Source: Methylotenera_A sp031399315 (lineage in GTDB: Bacteria; Pseudomonadota; Gammaproteobacteria; Burkholderiales; Methylophilaceae). Taken from it: DNA of 21,975 bases. Shown piece by piece: positions 7,085-15,300 of this stretch. Numbering within the stretch: the stretch's first letter is position 1; each line of letters begins with the position of its first letter. The stretch spans positions 1 through 21,975 of the forward strand of contig JANNOS010000067.1 in NCBI GenBank assembly GCA_031399315.1. The letters run 5' to 3'. The notes under the pieces were generated by a model, which did not search any database, had not been told where the DNA came from, and was given only the letters and a program-made list of their open reading frames with translations. The position numbers and the translations under genes are program-made.

Positions 7085-7906
7085 TTATTGAATTGCTGTA
7101 ACAACTTTCAAAGCTTCAACCGTAGCCTTCACATCGTGCACCCGCAGTATTTTAGCGCCTTTTTGGACTGCGATCACGGAAGCGGCCAAACTGGCGTAGA
7201 GCCTTGCATCTACGTCATTGCCCGTGACTTGTCCAAGCACTGATTTGCGCGATAAACCCACCAACAATGGCTGACCTAAACTCGCAAAACTTTCGAGCTG
7301 TTGAATGAGCGTGATGTTATGTTCGCGCGTTTTACCAAAGCCAAAGCCAGGGTCAAGCACAATGCGAGATGCTCCAACACCCGCATGAATACTGTCTCTC
7401 AGGCGTGCCAATAAAAACGTTTTAACATCTTTCACCACGTCATTATATTGCGGATCAACTTGCATGGTTTGTGGCGTGCCTTGCATGTGCATTAAACACA
7501 CGCCAACGTTGGATTTCGCAACAATTTCCATTGCACCACTTTCTTGCAGCGCACGTACATCATTGACAATAGAAGCGCCTGCCGCAATAGCGGCCTGCAT
7601 GACTTGCGGCTTATAGGTATCAATAGAAATTGGTATGTTAATTTTACCTATCAAGCCTTCAATAACAGGAATCACGCGGTCTAGCTCTTGTTGCAGGCTT
7701 ACAGCTGTGGCATTGGGTCGTGTTGACTCGCCACCAATATCGAGAATATCTGCGCCTTCTTCCACCAATTTTAGCGCATGTGCTATCGCCAAATGGCTTG
7801 CTGAGAACTTGCCGCCATCAGAGAAAGAATCTGGCGTGACATTCACGATACCCATAACGCGCGGGTTTGCTAAATCGAGTTGAAATTTTCCACAATCAAA
7901 TATCAT
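7085..7906 (-). CDS. folP: Dihydropteroate synthase FolP
   Basis: Condenses dihydropterin pyrophosphate with p-aminobenzoate in folate synthesis; the target of sulfonamides. The product has 273 residues, the usual length. Family blocks are in order: MGIVNVTPDSFSDGG (about 18-32), DIGGESTRPNA, ISIDTYKPQV, NDVRAL, LMHMQGTP, LDPGFGFGKT, GLSRKSVLG and RVHDVKATV near the end. The N-terminus MIFDCGKFQLDL agrees with relatives, so the ATG at 7906 is sound. No Shine-Dalgarno precedes it, and a TATAAT hexamer sits 5 nt upstream of the ATG, so the mRNA could be leaderless. A terminator separates it from ftsH, so folP should have its own promoter. glmM follows 30 bases later. Confidence 0.98.
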   Translation of the reverse strand: MIFDCGKFQLDLANPRVMGIVNVTPDSFSDGGKFSASHLAIAHALKLVEEGADILDIGGESTRPNATAVSLQQELDRVIPVIEGLIGKINIPISIDTYKPQVMQAAIAAGASIVNDVRALQESGAMEIVAKSNVGVCLMHMQGTPQTMQVDPQYNDVVKDVKTFLLARLRDSIHAGVGASRIVLDPGFGFGKTREHNITLIQQLESFASLGQPLLVGLSRKSVLGQVTGNDVDARLYASLAASVIAVQKGAKILRVHDVKATVEALKVVTAIQ

Positions 7907-7911
7907 GGCTA

Positions 7912-7917
7912 ATTATA
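7912..7917 (-). promoter_or_regulatory. folP: Candidate -10 element of folP
   Basis: A perfect TATAAT on the minus strand ends 5 nt before the folP ATG. A start site 6-8 nt downstream would fall on or next to the A of the ATG. No good -35 hexamer lies 17 nt upstream; that position is inside the dispersed repeat. Confidence 0.4.
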
Positions 7918-7925
7918 CTATAAGC

Positions 7926-8018
7926 CGTCATTGCGAGCGGAGCGTGGCAATCTACAGCTTGATTGCCACAACAGTTAGATTGCCACGCCAAAATTAAATC
8001 CTTAGGCTCGCAATGACA
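7926..8018. repeat. Fold-back repeat of the GTCATTGCGAGC type
   Basis: Outer arms GTCATTGCGAGC (7927-7938) and GCTCGCAATGAC (8006-8017) are perfect inverses. Inner arms GCGTGGCAATCTA (7942-7954) and TAGATTGCCACGC (7976-7988) are also perfect over 13 bp. The whole 92-base block can fold into a long hairpin in the folP-ftsH gap. Elements starting GTCATTGCGAGC are common dispersed repeats in proteobacteria. No coding capacity is present. Confidence 0.85.
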
Positions 8019-8021
8019 AAT

Positions 8022-8051
8022 AAAAAAGGGCTAGAAATCTAGCCCTTTTTT
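8022..8051 (-). terminator. Intrinsic terminator downstream of ftsH
   Basis: GGGCTAG and CTAGCCC pair around the loop AAAT. Six A's on one side and six T's on the other give a U-tract in either direction. It starts 15 bases after the ftsH stop, so it ends the rlmE/ftsH transcript and cuts folP off from it. Confidence 0.93.
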
Positions 8052-8065
8052 CATCAAGCAAACTA

Positions 8066-9964
8066 TCAGCTTTTTGTCGCAGGTTGTGGTGTAGCTGTAC
8101 CAGACCCTGAAGAAGCACCAGTACCGCCGCCACTCGTTGGCTTAATAGGTGTTTGACGTGGTTTAGGCTCACGCACAGGCTTGCCTGCCATAATGTCGTT
8201 AATTTGGTCGGCATCAATGGTTTCATATTCCATCAAAGCCGCTGTCATCGCTTCTACTTTGTCGCGAAAATCTTCTAACAAAAAGCGCGCAATGCCATAT
8301 TCTACAACCAAAAAACCACGGATTTCGGCATCCACTTTTTGTTGGGTAGCCTCACTGACAGTTTTGCTACTCATGCTACCAAAAAACGAATCTTGCTCAT
8401 CACCTGCGTACACCATCGTCCCAAGTGCATCGCTCATGCCGTATTTAGTCACCATGCCACGCGCAAGTTTTGTTGCACGCTCAAAATCGTTACTCGCACC
8501 TGTAGACATTTGATTCATAAAAATTTCTTCGGCAATACGGCCGCCAAATAAAATTGAAATTTCTTCCAACATTTTATCTTTGTAATTGCTGATGCGATCA
8601 AACTCAGGCAACTGCCACGTCAAGCCAAGCGCCCAACCGCGCGGCATAATGGTAACTTTATGCACTGGGTCTGCCTTCGGCAATAACTTCGCCACCACTG
8701 CGTGACCAGATTCATGGTAAGCCGTGTTACGACGCTCTTCCTCACGCATCACCATTGATTTACGCTCTGGGCCCATGTAGATTTTATCTTTAGCATCCTC
8801 AAAATCTTCCATATCCACGGTGCGTTTATTACGGCGCGCAGCAAATAAGGCAGCCTCATTCACCAAGTTGGCTAAATCTGCACCGCTAAAGCCTGGCGTA
8901 CCACGCGCCAAAATGTCGGCTTTTACATCTGGGTCAATTGGCACTTTACGCATATGAACAAGCAAGATTTGCTCACGACCTTTAATATCAGGCAAGCCAA
9001 CCATCACTTGTCTATCAAAACGGCCTGGGCGCAATAAGGCTTTATCTAACACGTCCGCTCTGTTGGTTGCAGCAATAATAATCACGCCTGAACTGGCTTC
9101 AAAGCCATCCATCTCAACCAATAATTGGTTTAAGGTTTGTTCGCGTTCATCGTTACCGCCACCAGTACCCGCACCACGGCTACGGCCTACGGCGTCAATT
9201 TCATCAATAAAGATAATGCAAGGCGAGTTCTTTTTAGCGGTTTCAAACATATCGCGCACACGTGCAGCACCTACACCCACAAACATCTCTACAAAGTCAG
9301 AACCAGAAATGCTAAAGAATGGCACTTTTGCTTCACCCGCAATGGCGCGTGCAAGCAAGGTTTTACCAGTACCTGGAGGCCCTATTAACAAAACGCCACG
9401 TGGAATACGACCACCTAATTTTTGAAATTTGCTAGGCTCTCTTAAAAAGTCGACCAACTCGGTCACTTCTTCTTTGGCTTCATCACAACCCGCCACATCG
9501 GCAAATGTGGTTTGATTTGAGCTTTCATCTAGCTGACGTGCTTTGCTTTTACCAAATGAAAATGGTCCTCCACCTTTACCGCCGCCCTGCATTTGGCGCA
9601 TAAAGAATATCCACACACCGATGAGTAAAATCATTGGGAACCAAGACATGAAAATCTCAAGCAACACAGAACGTTGTTGCTCTGCTTTAGCTTCAACTTG
9701 CACGTTATATTTAAGCAAGTCGTTCACCATCCATAAATCATTTGGTGTATAGGTGCTAAATTCTTTACCGTCTTGCATTTTGCCATGCACAACACGCCCA
9801 TCGATTTGCGCGCTCGCAACACGTCCATCTTTAACTTGTTGCATAAAGTCAGAATACTTAAGCTGAGTTTCGGCTTTACCTTGGCCGCTAAATTGATTAA
9901 ATACCGTCATCAACACAAGTGCGACGACTAACCAAATTGCAATACTTTTTGCGATGTTATTCAA
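8066..9964 (-). CDS. ftsH: ATP-dependent membrane zinc metalloprotease FtsH
   Basis: Inner-membrane AAA+ protease that degrades misfolded membrane proteins and short-lived regulators. The product has 632 residues (E. coli 644-647). Two membrane helices lie at about 5-24 and 103-122 around a periplasmic domain. The AAA module shows Walker A GPPGTGKT (195-202), Walker B IIFIDEID (250-257) and the SRH region ATNRADVLDKALLRPGRFDR. The protease site is HESGH (417-421). The tail after about residue 585 is Gly/Ser/Thr/Pro-rich. The start appears to be TTG at 9964, which reproduces the MNN start usual in beta relatives and has AAAGGA 7 nt upstream. An out-of-frame ATG at 9971 opens a four-codon ORF across it. 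It follows rlmE by 149 bases and is ended by a clear terminator. Confidence 0.98.
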   Translation of the reverse strand: MNNIAKSIAIWLVVALVLMTVFNQFSGQGKAETQLKYSDFMQQVKDGRVASAQIDGRVVHGKMQDGKEFSTYTPNDLWMVNDLLKYNVQVEAKAEQQRSVLLEIFMSWFPMILLIGVWIFFMRQMQGGGKGGGPFSFGKSKARQLDESSNQTTFADVAGCDEAKEEVTELVDFLREPSKFQKLGGRIPRGVLLIGPPGTGKTLLARAIAGEAKVPFFSISGSDFVEMFVGVGAARVRDMFETAKKNSPCIIFIDEIDAVGRSRGAGTGGGNDEREQTLNQLLVEMDGFEASSGVIIIAATNRADVLDKALLRPGRFDRQVMVGLPDIKGREQILLVHMRKVPIDPDVKADILARGTPGFSGADLANLVNEAALFAARRNKRTVDMEDFEDAKDKIYMGPERKSMVMREEERRNTAYHESGHAVVAKLLPKADPVHKVTIMPRGWALGLTWQLPEFDRISNYKDKMLEEISILFGGRIAEEIFMNQMSTGASNDFERATKLARGMVTKYGMSDALGTMVYAGDEQDSFFGSMSSKTVSEATQQKVDAEIRGFLVVEYGIARFLLEDFRDKVEAMTAALMEYETIDADQINDIMAGKPVREPKPRQTPIKPTSGGGTGASSGSGTATPQPATKS

Positions 9965-10027
9965 TGTTCATTCCTTTTACTCTCTAGAGTAATCTCATTT
10001 TAACCCTAATTAACAACTTATTGTGCT

Positions 10028-10059
10028 GTAAACAAAGTAATCAAACTGTATTTGTTTAC
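10028..10059 (-). promoter_or_regulatory. Inverted repeat in the rlmE-ftsH gap
   Basis: GTAAACAAA (10028-10036) and TTTGTTTAC (10051-10059) are perfect 9-bp inverses around 14 bases, about 65 bases before the ftsH start. It could be an operator or a leader hairpin for ftsH. It lacks a U-tract and GC-rich stem, so it is a poor terminator. Confidence 0.45.
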
Positions 10060-10113
10060 GCTTTACCTAAACTTACAAATATTTTTATCAAGATTTTCGC
10101 TTATGACTTCCAT

Positions 10114-10734
10114 CTACGACTTTCGTCCCAAACCCAGCAAATACACCTCACTACTGCGATCGCGCGAGGCTTTTGGCTTGCGCGTCACCACTTTATCAAA
10201 TTGCAGTCGCATCACTTTTACTATTTCGTCAAAACCAGAGCCTATAAACACCTTGACTAAAAAATTGCCGTTTGGTTTCAACCAAACCTTACTAAAATCC
10301 AGCGCCAGCTCAGTTAAATACATAGCGCCTGCTTGGTCTACATCACTGATGCCACTTATATTGGGTGCCATATCCGCAATTACAAGGTCTACTGGCTTAT
10401 TATTCAACTTTTCTTCCAAGCGCTTTAAAACTGCGTCCTCACGAAAATCGCCTTGAATAAATTCAACACTGGCGATCGGGGGCATGTCTAAAATATCTAG
10501 TGCGATTACCTTACCCTGCCCTTTTAAGCGCTGCACCACCACTTGCGACCAACTACCTGGCGTTGAACCTAGATCAACAATTGTCATGCCGGGCTTAATG
10601 AGTTTATCTTTATCATCAATTTCAATGAGTTTATAGGCTGCACGTGCGCGATAGCCTTCTTTTTGCGCACGTTTTACAAACTCGTCATTAAGATGCTCTT
10701 GCATCCAGGCTTTGCTGGTACGTGTTGGTTTCAT
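10114..10734 (-). CDS. rlmE: 23S rRNA 2'-O-ribose methyltransferase RlmE (FtsJ)
   Basis: Methylates the 2'-OH of U2552 in the A loop of 23S rRNA, late in 50S assembly, using S-adenosylmethionine. The product has 206 residues (E. coli 209). The SAM-binding motif is VDLGSTPGSWSQVV (53-66). The K-D-K-E catalytic residues are visible as Lys35 (AAYKLIEID), Asp121 (ADMAPN), Lys161 (FLVKVF) and Glu196 (SSEVYL). Upstream, 56 bases away, yhbY is transcribed divergently, the conserved yhbY/rlmE-ftsH arrangement. ftsH follows 149 bases downstream with no strong terminator between. Confidence 0.97.
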   Translation of the reverse strand: MKPTRTSKAWMQEHLNDEFVKRAQKEGYRARAAYKLIEIDDKDKLIKPGMTIVDLGSTPGSWSQVVVQRLKGQGKVIALDILDMPPIASVEFIQGDFREDAVLKRLEEKLNNKPVDLVIADMAPNISGISDVDQAGAMYLTELALDFSKVWLKPNGNFLVKVFIGSGFDEIVKVMRLQFDKVVTRKPKASRDRSSEVYLLGLGRKS

Positions 10735-10790
10735 ATAAGAATAAGGTGCTTCATGTTAAAATAGCGGCTAATTGATTCTTTAAGAAAATA

Positions 10791-11114
10791 ATGAAACTAG
10801 ATTTTGTAAAATTAAACACTAAACAAATCGCGCATCTTCGCGGCTTAGCACACAGCTTAAACCCAGTTGTGATGATAGGCAACAATGGCTTGACTGAGAA
10901 TGTCATCAAAGAAATTGAGTTGAATTTAAGCGCGCACGAGCTGATTAAAATTCAAATAGCGGGCGATGACCGCGATGCGCGTAAAGCCATGTATTTGGAA
11001 ATCTGCACAAAAACAGGTGCAACTGCAGTACATCACATTGGCAAACAATTGGTGATTTATCGCGCCAGTGAATCCATTAAAGAAAAAGCCAAAGTAGTGA
11101 TTCCTAAGCTTTAA
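10791..11114 (+). CDS. yhbY: YhbY, CRM-domain RNA-binding ribosome-assembly factor
   Basis: A 107-residue protein consisting of one CRS1-YhbY (CRM) domain, known from E. coli to associate with pre-50S ribosomal subunits. Helix-strand order fits the family: LNTKQIAHLRGLAHSL, then the GxxG RNA-contact loop MIGNNGLTENVI (Gly30 to Gly33), then ELIKIQIAG and ICTKTGATAVHHIGKQLVIYR. The start ATG at 10791 is at the expected place; a TAAAAT-like -10 lies in the 56-base spacer. It is divergent from rlmE and ends ahead of a fold-back repeat. Confidence 0.96.
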   Translation: MKLDFVKLNTKQIAHLRGLAHSLNPVVMIGNNGLTENVIKEIELNLSAHELIKIQIAGDDRDARKAMYLEICTKTGATAVHHIGKQLVIYRASESIKEKAKVVIPKL

Positions 11115-11164
11115 AGCGTAAAAACACTGCCCTGAACCAGTTCTTGGCATCACCATTCTCGCTA

Positions 11165-11178
11165 AGTGCTAAAGCACT
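11165..11178. repeat. Short palindrome matching the insert at 4632-4647
   Basis: AGTGCT and AGCACT pair around two bases. Read on the minus strand, the surrounding CGACTT, AGTGCTTTAGCACTTAG closely resembles CGACTT, AGTGCTATAGCACTTAG at 4622-4649. Two copies in this window suggest a small dispersed repeat. Confidence 0.6.
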
Positions 11179-11247
11179 AAGTCGAATGCGAAGCCCAATA
11201 TACATGCGATTTTTGGGGCATATTATAAAACTTTGATAGGCAGTAAA

Positions 11248-11350
11248 ATTCGCTTGCTAAATCAACAATAACAAGGCGCCGCGACGAAGACAGTACAAAT
11301 TGTACGGCGAGGAAGCGGCAACAAAGTTAGTGTTGATTTATAAGCGAATT
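11248..11350. repeat. About 100-bp nested fold-back element
   Basis: Left arm AATTCGCTTGCTAAATCAAC (from 11248) and right arm GTTGATTTATAAGCGAATT (11332-11350) are near-perfect inverses. Inside are GCCGC (11278-11282) with GCGGC (11315-11319), and at the centre the palindrome GTACAAATTGTAC (11293-11305). There is no ORF of note. The right arm ends on the last bases of the DUF4149 stop codon. Placed between the convergent yhbY and DUF4149 genes, it could serve as a terminator in both directions. It looks like a small non-autonomous element or a large REP-like sequence. Confidence 0.85.
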
Positions 11351-11786
11351 AACGCGCTTTCAATACCAAAACAAAACCTAGCAAGCATTCTGCCAAATAC
11401 GCCACGCTCGCACCCCCATGCCAAGCTCTAAATCTATCTGCAAAAACGCTTTGCATCACATCATTCGGGAGCGCATCAGATTTGAGTTGCGCGATCAGTG
11501 GCTGAATGCCGAAATGCCCAGCCAGCACCAGCAGCAACATGACCAAAACTGCCCAAAAAAAACTTTGTTTGAGTGCGCCAGTGCCATATTCAAATAATCT
11601 TTGAATAAGCAAATAAAATGCACTCGCCATGCCAATGTAGCTTACCAACGTAAATAACTTGCCTGCCAGCCCACCCGCAAGTTGCTTATCATGCATTACA
11701 TCAAACAACATATAAGCCGTGATGCCAGTCATCCACAGCGCGCCAACCCACAGCGTAATAACAATCAGATTTATTTTAGATAACAT
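11349..11786 (-). CDS. DUF4149 membrane protein
   Basis: A 145-residue integral membrane protein with about four hydrophobic helices: near 5-28 (INLIVITLWVGALWMTGITA), 43-63, 72-92 and 127-143. The N-terminal pattern LWVGALWMTGITAYMLFD and the later DRFRAWHGGASVAYLAECLLG match the DUF4149 family, conserved in proteobacteria without a known function. Its ATG is one base past the greA stop (TAATATG), so the two are translationally coupled. The stop codon touches a fold-back repeat that may end the transcript. Confidence 0.85.
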   Translation of the reverse strand: MLSKINLIVITLWVGALWMTGITAYMLFDVMHDKQLAGGLAGKLFTLVSYIGMASAFYLLIQRLFEYGTGALKQSFFWAVLVMLLLVLAGHFGIQPLIAQLKSDALPNDVMQSVFADRFRAWHGGASVAYLAECLLGFVLVLKAR

Positions 11787-11787
11787 A

Positions 11788-12270
11788 TTAAATATAAAGC
11801 ACTTTTAGTACTTCGTACTCCTTAATGCCACCAGGTGCGGCCACTTCAGCCACATCGCCTGCAGATTTTCCAATCAACGCGCGCGCGATTGGTGAGCCCA
11901 CTGAGATTTTCCCACCTTTAATATTAGCCTCATCTTCACCTACGATTTGATATGTTTTATTGTCACCAGATTCTAAATCTTCAATATTGACCGTTGCACC
12001 AAATACTACACGGCCTTCGGCATTAAGCGTTTTAGTATCAATCACAAACAAATTAGAAAGCTTTGATTCTAACTCTGCAATGCGGCCTTCAATAAAGCTT
12101 TGTTTTTCTTTGGCGGCTTCGTACTCTGCGTTTTCAGATAAATCGCCTTGCGCACGCGCCTCTGCAATGGCTTGTATCACTGACGGCCTATCAACGCTGC
12201 GCAAACGCGCTAGCTCTTCTTTAAGCATCTCAGCGCCAAGCACTGTTACTGGAATTTGATTCACTGCCAT
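11788..12270 (-). CDS. greA: Transcription elongation factor GreA
   Basis: Rescues arrested RNA polymerase by stimulating cleavage of the backtracked RNA 3' end. I choose the ATG at 12270, giving 160 residues (E. coli 158), with AGAGG close upstream. A longer frame to 12300 would add ten hydrophobic residues with no counterpart in the family. The N-terminal coiled coil carries IPVTVLGAEMLKEELARLR and AIAEARAQGDLSENAEYEAA, whose acidic tip (Asp-Leu-Ser-Glu-Asn) acts in the polymerase channel. The C-terminal FKBP-like domain includes GRVVFGATVNIEDL and SVGSPIARALIGKSAGD. It lies downstream of carB beyond a terminator and is coupled to the DUF4149 gene. Confidence 0.97.
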   Translation of the reverse strand: MAVNQIPVTVLGAEMLKEELARLRSVDRPSVIQAIAEARAQGDLSENAEYEAAKEKQSFIEGRIAELESKLSNLFVIDTKTLNAEGRVVFGATVNIEDLESGDNKTYQIVGEDEANIKGGKISVGSPIARALIGKSAGDVAEVAAPGGIKEYEVLKVLYI

Positions 12271-12283
12271 AACGACCTCTACC

Positions 12284-12319
12284 AAAAAAATAAACCACAC
12301 CCAATGGAGCGTGGTTTTT
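12284..12319 (-). terminator. Terminator between carB and greA
   Basis: On the minus strand AAACCAC and GTGGTTT pair around CCATTGG-containing loop bases, followed by seven T's after a short TTTA. It lies 24 bases after the carB stop and just before the greA ribosome-binding site. It should end most car transcription, with some read-through into greA possible. Confidence 0.75.
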
Positions 12320-12343
12320 AAAAATCAATAAACAAAGTGTATT

Positions 12344-15300
12344 TTAAATGAGCTTTTTATGCAAGTCTTGAATTGAATGGACTTCCATTTCCTTTGTTTG
12401 CGACATGCCAATGCACGCAGCACGCGCACCTGCTAGCGTTGTGTAATACGTCACTTTATTTTGTAGTGCACTACGACGAATCTCATAAGAATCTGCAACG
12501 GCTTTTTTGTCTTCGGTCACGTTCACAATAAAGCTAATTTCATTATTCTTAATCATATCCACCACATGTGGGCGACCTTCTGCCACTTTATTGACTGGTG
12601 TCACTGTTAAGCCATTCTCTTTTAGCGCTCTTGCCGTGCCTTTGGTTGCCACTAGCGTAAAGCCTAGCTTGGCTAAATCTTGGGCAATATCGACCACTTT
12701 ATGATGATCTTCATTGCGTACGCTTATAAACGCGCGCCCACCTTTTGGTAACTTGGCCGATGCGCCTAATTGTGACTTCACAAACGCTTCTGCAAAGGTC
12801 GCGCCGACGCCCATCACTTCACCTGTCGATTTCATTTCTGGACCAAGAATGGTATCAACCCCAGGGAACTTGATAAACGGAAATACTGCTTCTTTTACTG
12901 AGAAATAAGGTGGGATGACTTCTTTAGTCACGCCTTGCGATTTCAAACTTTGGCCTGCCATGCAACGCGCGGCGATTTTAGCCAGCTGCAAACCACAGGC
13001 TTTAGAAACAAACGGCACTGTTCTTGATGCACGCGGGTTCACCTCTAACACATAAACAACGTCACCTTGAATCGCAAATTGCACGTTCATTAAACCTTTA
13101 ACGCCAAGCGCTTTTGCCATTTGAATAGTTTGTGCACGCAATACATCTTGTAATGCTTTGCTTAAACTATAGGGCGGCAATGAACAGGCTGAATCGCCAG
13201 AGTGCACGCCTGCTTGCTCGACGTGTTGCATAATGCCGCCAATAAGCACATCCTCACCATCGCAAATCGCGTCCACATCAATTTCTAGTGCGTCATTCAA
13301 AAAGCGGTCTAGCAACACTGGTGAATCGTTAGAAACTTTTACCGCTTCGCGCATATAGCGCTCTAATTGGCTTTGTTCATGCACAATCTCCATGGCACGG
13401 CCGCCTAATACATAGCTTGGGCGCACGACTAGCGGATAACCAATTTCATTGGCCGCAATGAGCGCAGCTTCTGGCGTGCGCGCAGTACGGTTTGGTGGCT
13501 GTTTTAAACCCAACGTTTGCAACATTTTTTGAAAGCGCTCACGGTCTTCTGCACAATCAATCGCATCTGGCGTAGTACCGATAATCGGCACACCGGCTTT
13601 TTCTAGTGCACGCGCGAGTTTAAGCGGCGTTTGTCCACCATATTGCACAATCACGCCAACTGGCTTTTCAATATGTACAATTTCTAGCACGTCTTCTAAA
13701 GTGACTGGCTCAAAATATAGGCGGTCACTGGTGTCGTAATCGGTCGAAACCGTTTCAGGATTACAGTTCACCATAATCGTTTCATAGCCGTCATCGCGCA
13801 TGGCAAACGCCGCATGTACGCAGCAATAATCAAACTCAATGCCTTGGCCGATTCTATTTGGCCCGCCGCCTAATACCATTATTTTTTTCTTGGTCGTAGG
13901 TTGTGATTCGCAATACTGCTCATAAGTTGAGTACATATAAGCGGTATTCGTGGCGAACTCTGCCGCGCAAGTATCGACGCGCTTATACACGGGGCGAATA
14001 TTATGTGCTTGGCGATAAGCACGTACAGCGTGTTGATCTGTTTCTAACAATTTAGCAAGTCGACGATCGCTAAAGCCGCAACGCTTAAGCTGATACAAAG
14101 CTTCTTTATCCAAGTCGGCAATATGTTTACCTTTTAGGGCATCTTCACGATCAATAATATCTTTAATCTGTGCCAAGAACCAAGGGTCGATCTTGCTGAT
14201 ATTGAACACTTGCTCAATTGACATGCCTGTTCTAAATGCATCACCCACATACCAAATGCGCTCTGGGCCAGGCTCGCCCATCTCTTTGGTGATTTTATCC
14301 ACATCGGCAGTAATTTCATCCATGCCATCTACGCCCACTTCTAAACCGCGCAAAGCTTTTTGGAATGATTCTTGAAAGGTGCGTCCAATTGCCATCACTT
14401 CACCCACCGATTTCATTTGCGTGGTGAGGCGCGAATCTGCTTGCGGGAATTTTTCAAAGGCGAAACGCGGTATTTTTGTGACCACGTAATCAATCGAAGG
14501 CTCAAACGAAGCTGGTGTTTGACCGCCTGTAATGTCATTCTTCAATTCATCGAGCGTGAAACCAACCGCCAATTTCGCCGCTACTTTTGCAATCGGGAAA
14601 CCAGTGGCCTTAGAAGCCAACGCCGATGAACGCGATACGCGTGGGTTCATCTCAATCACAATCATGCGGCCATCTTCAGGATTAATCGCAAATTGCACGT
14701 TAGAGCCGCCCGTATCCACACCGATTTCACGCAACACCGCCAATGAGGCGTTACGCATAATTTGATATTCTTTATCCGTTAAGGTTTGCGCTGGCGCGAC
14801 GGTGATAGAGTCGCCAGTATGTACGCCCATCGGGTCTAAGTTTTCAATCGAGCAAATGATGATGCAGTTATCCGCTTTGTCACGCACCACTTCCATCTCG
14901 TACTCTTTCCAACCCAGCATCGATTCTTCAATCAATAACTCTTTGGTGGGCGACGCATCTAAGCCGCGCTCGCAAATGGTGATGAATTCTTCGCGATTAT
15001 AGGCAATACCGCCACCGCTGCCGCCCATAGTGAATGATGGGCGAATAATGGCCGGATAGCCAATACTGGCTTGCACTTGCAAGGCCTCTTCCATTGAATG
15101 TGCAATGCTAGAACGTGCTGAGCCGAGCCCAATTTTGGTCATGGCTTCTTTGAATTTTTGACGATCTTCGGCTTTATCAATCGCTTCTTTCGAAGCACCA
15201 ATCATTTCGACATTGTATTTTGCCAACACACCATGCTTATCTAAATCTAAAGCACAATTTAATGCGGTTTGACCGCCCATCGTTGGCAACAGCGCATCAG

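Noticed and set aside
10052..10456. Plus-strand 134-codon frame opposite rlmE
   Set aside because: It overlaps the firmly identified rlmE catalytic region on the other strand and has no recognisable protein features.
12271..12300. Longer GreA start at 12300
   Set aside because: It would run through the terminator arm and T-tract and add residues absent from GreA relatives; AGAGG precedes the ATG at 12270.
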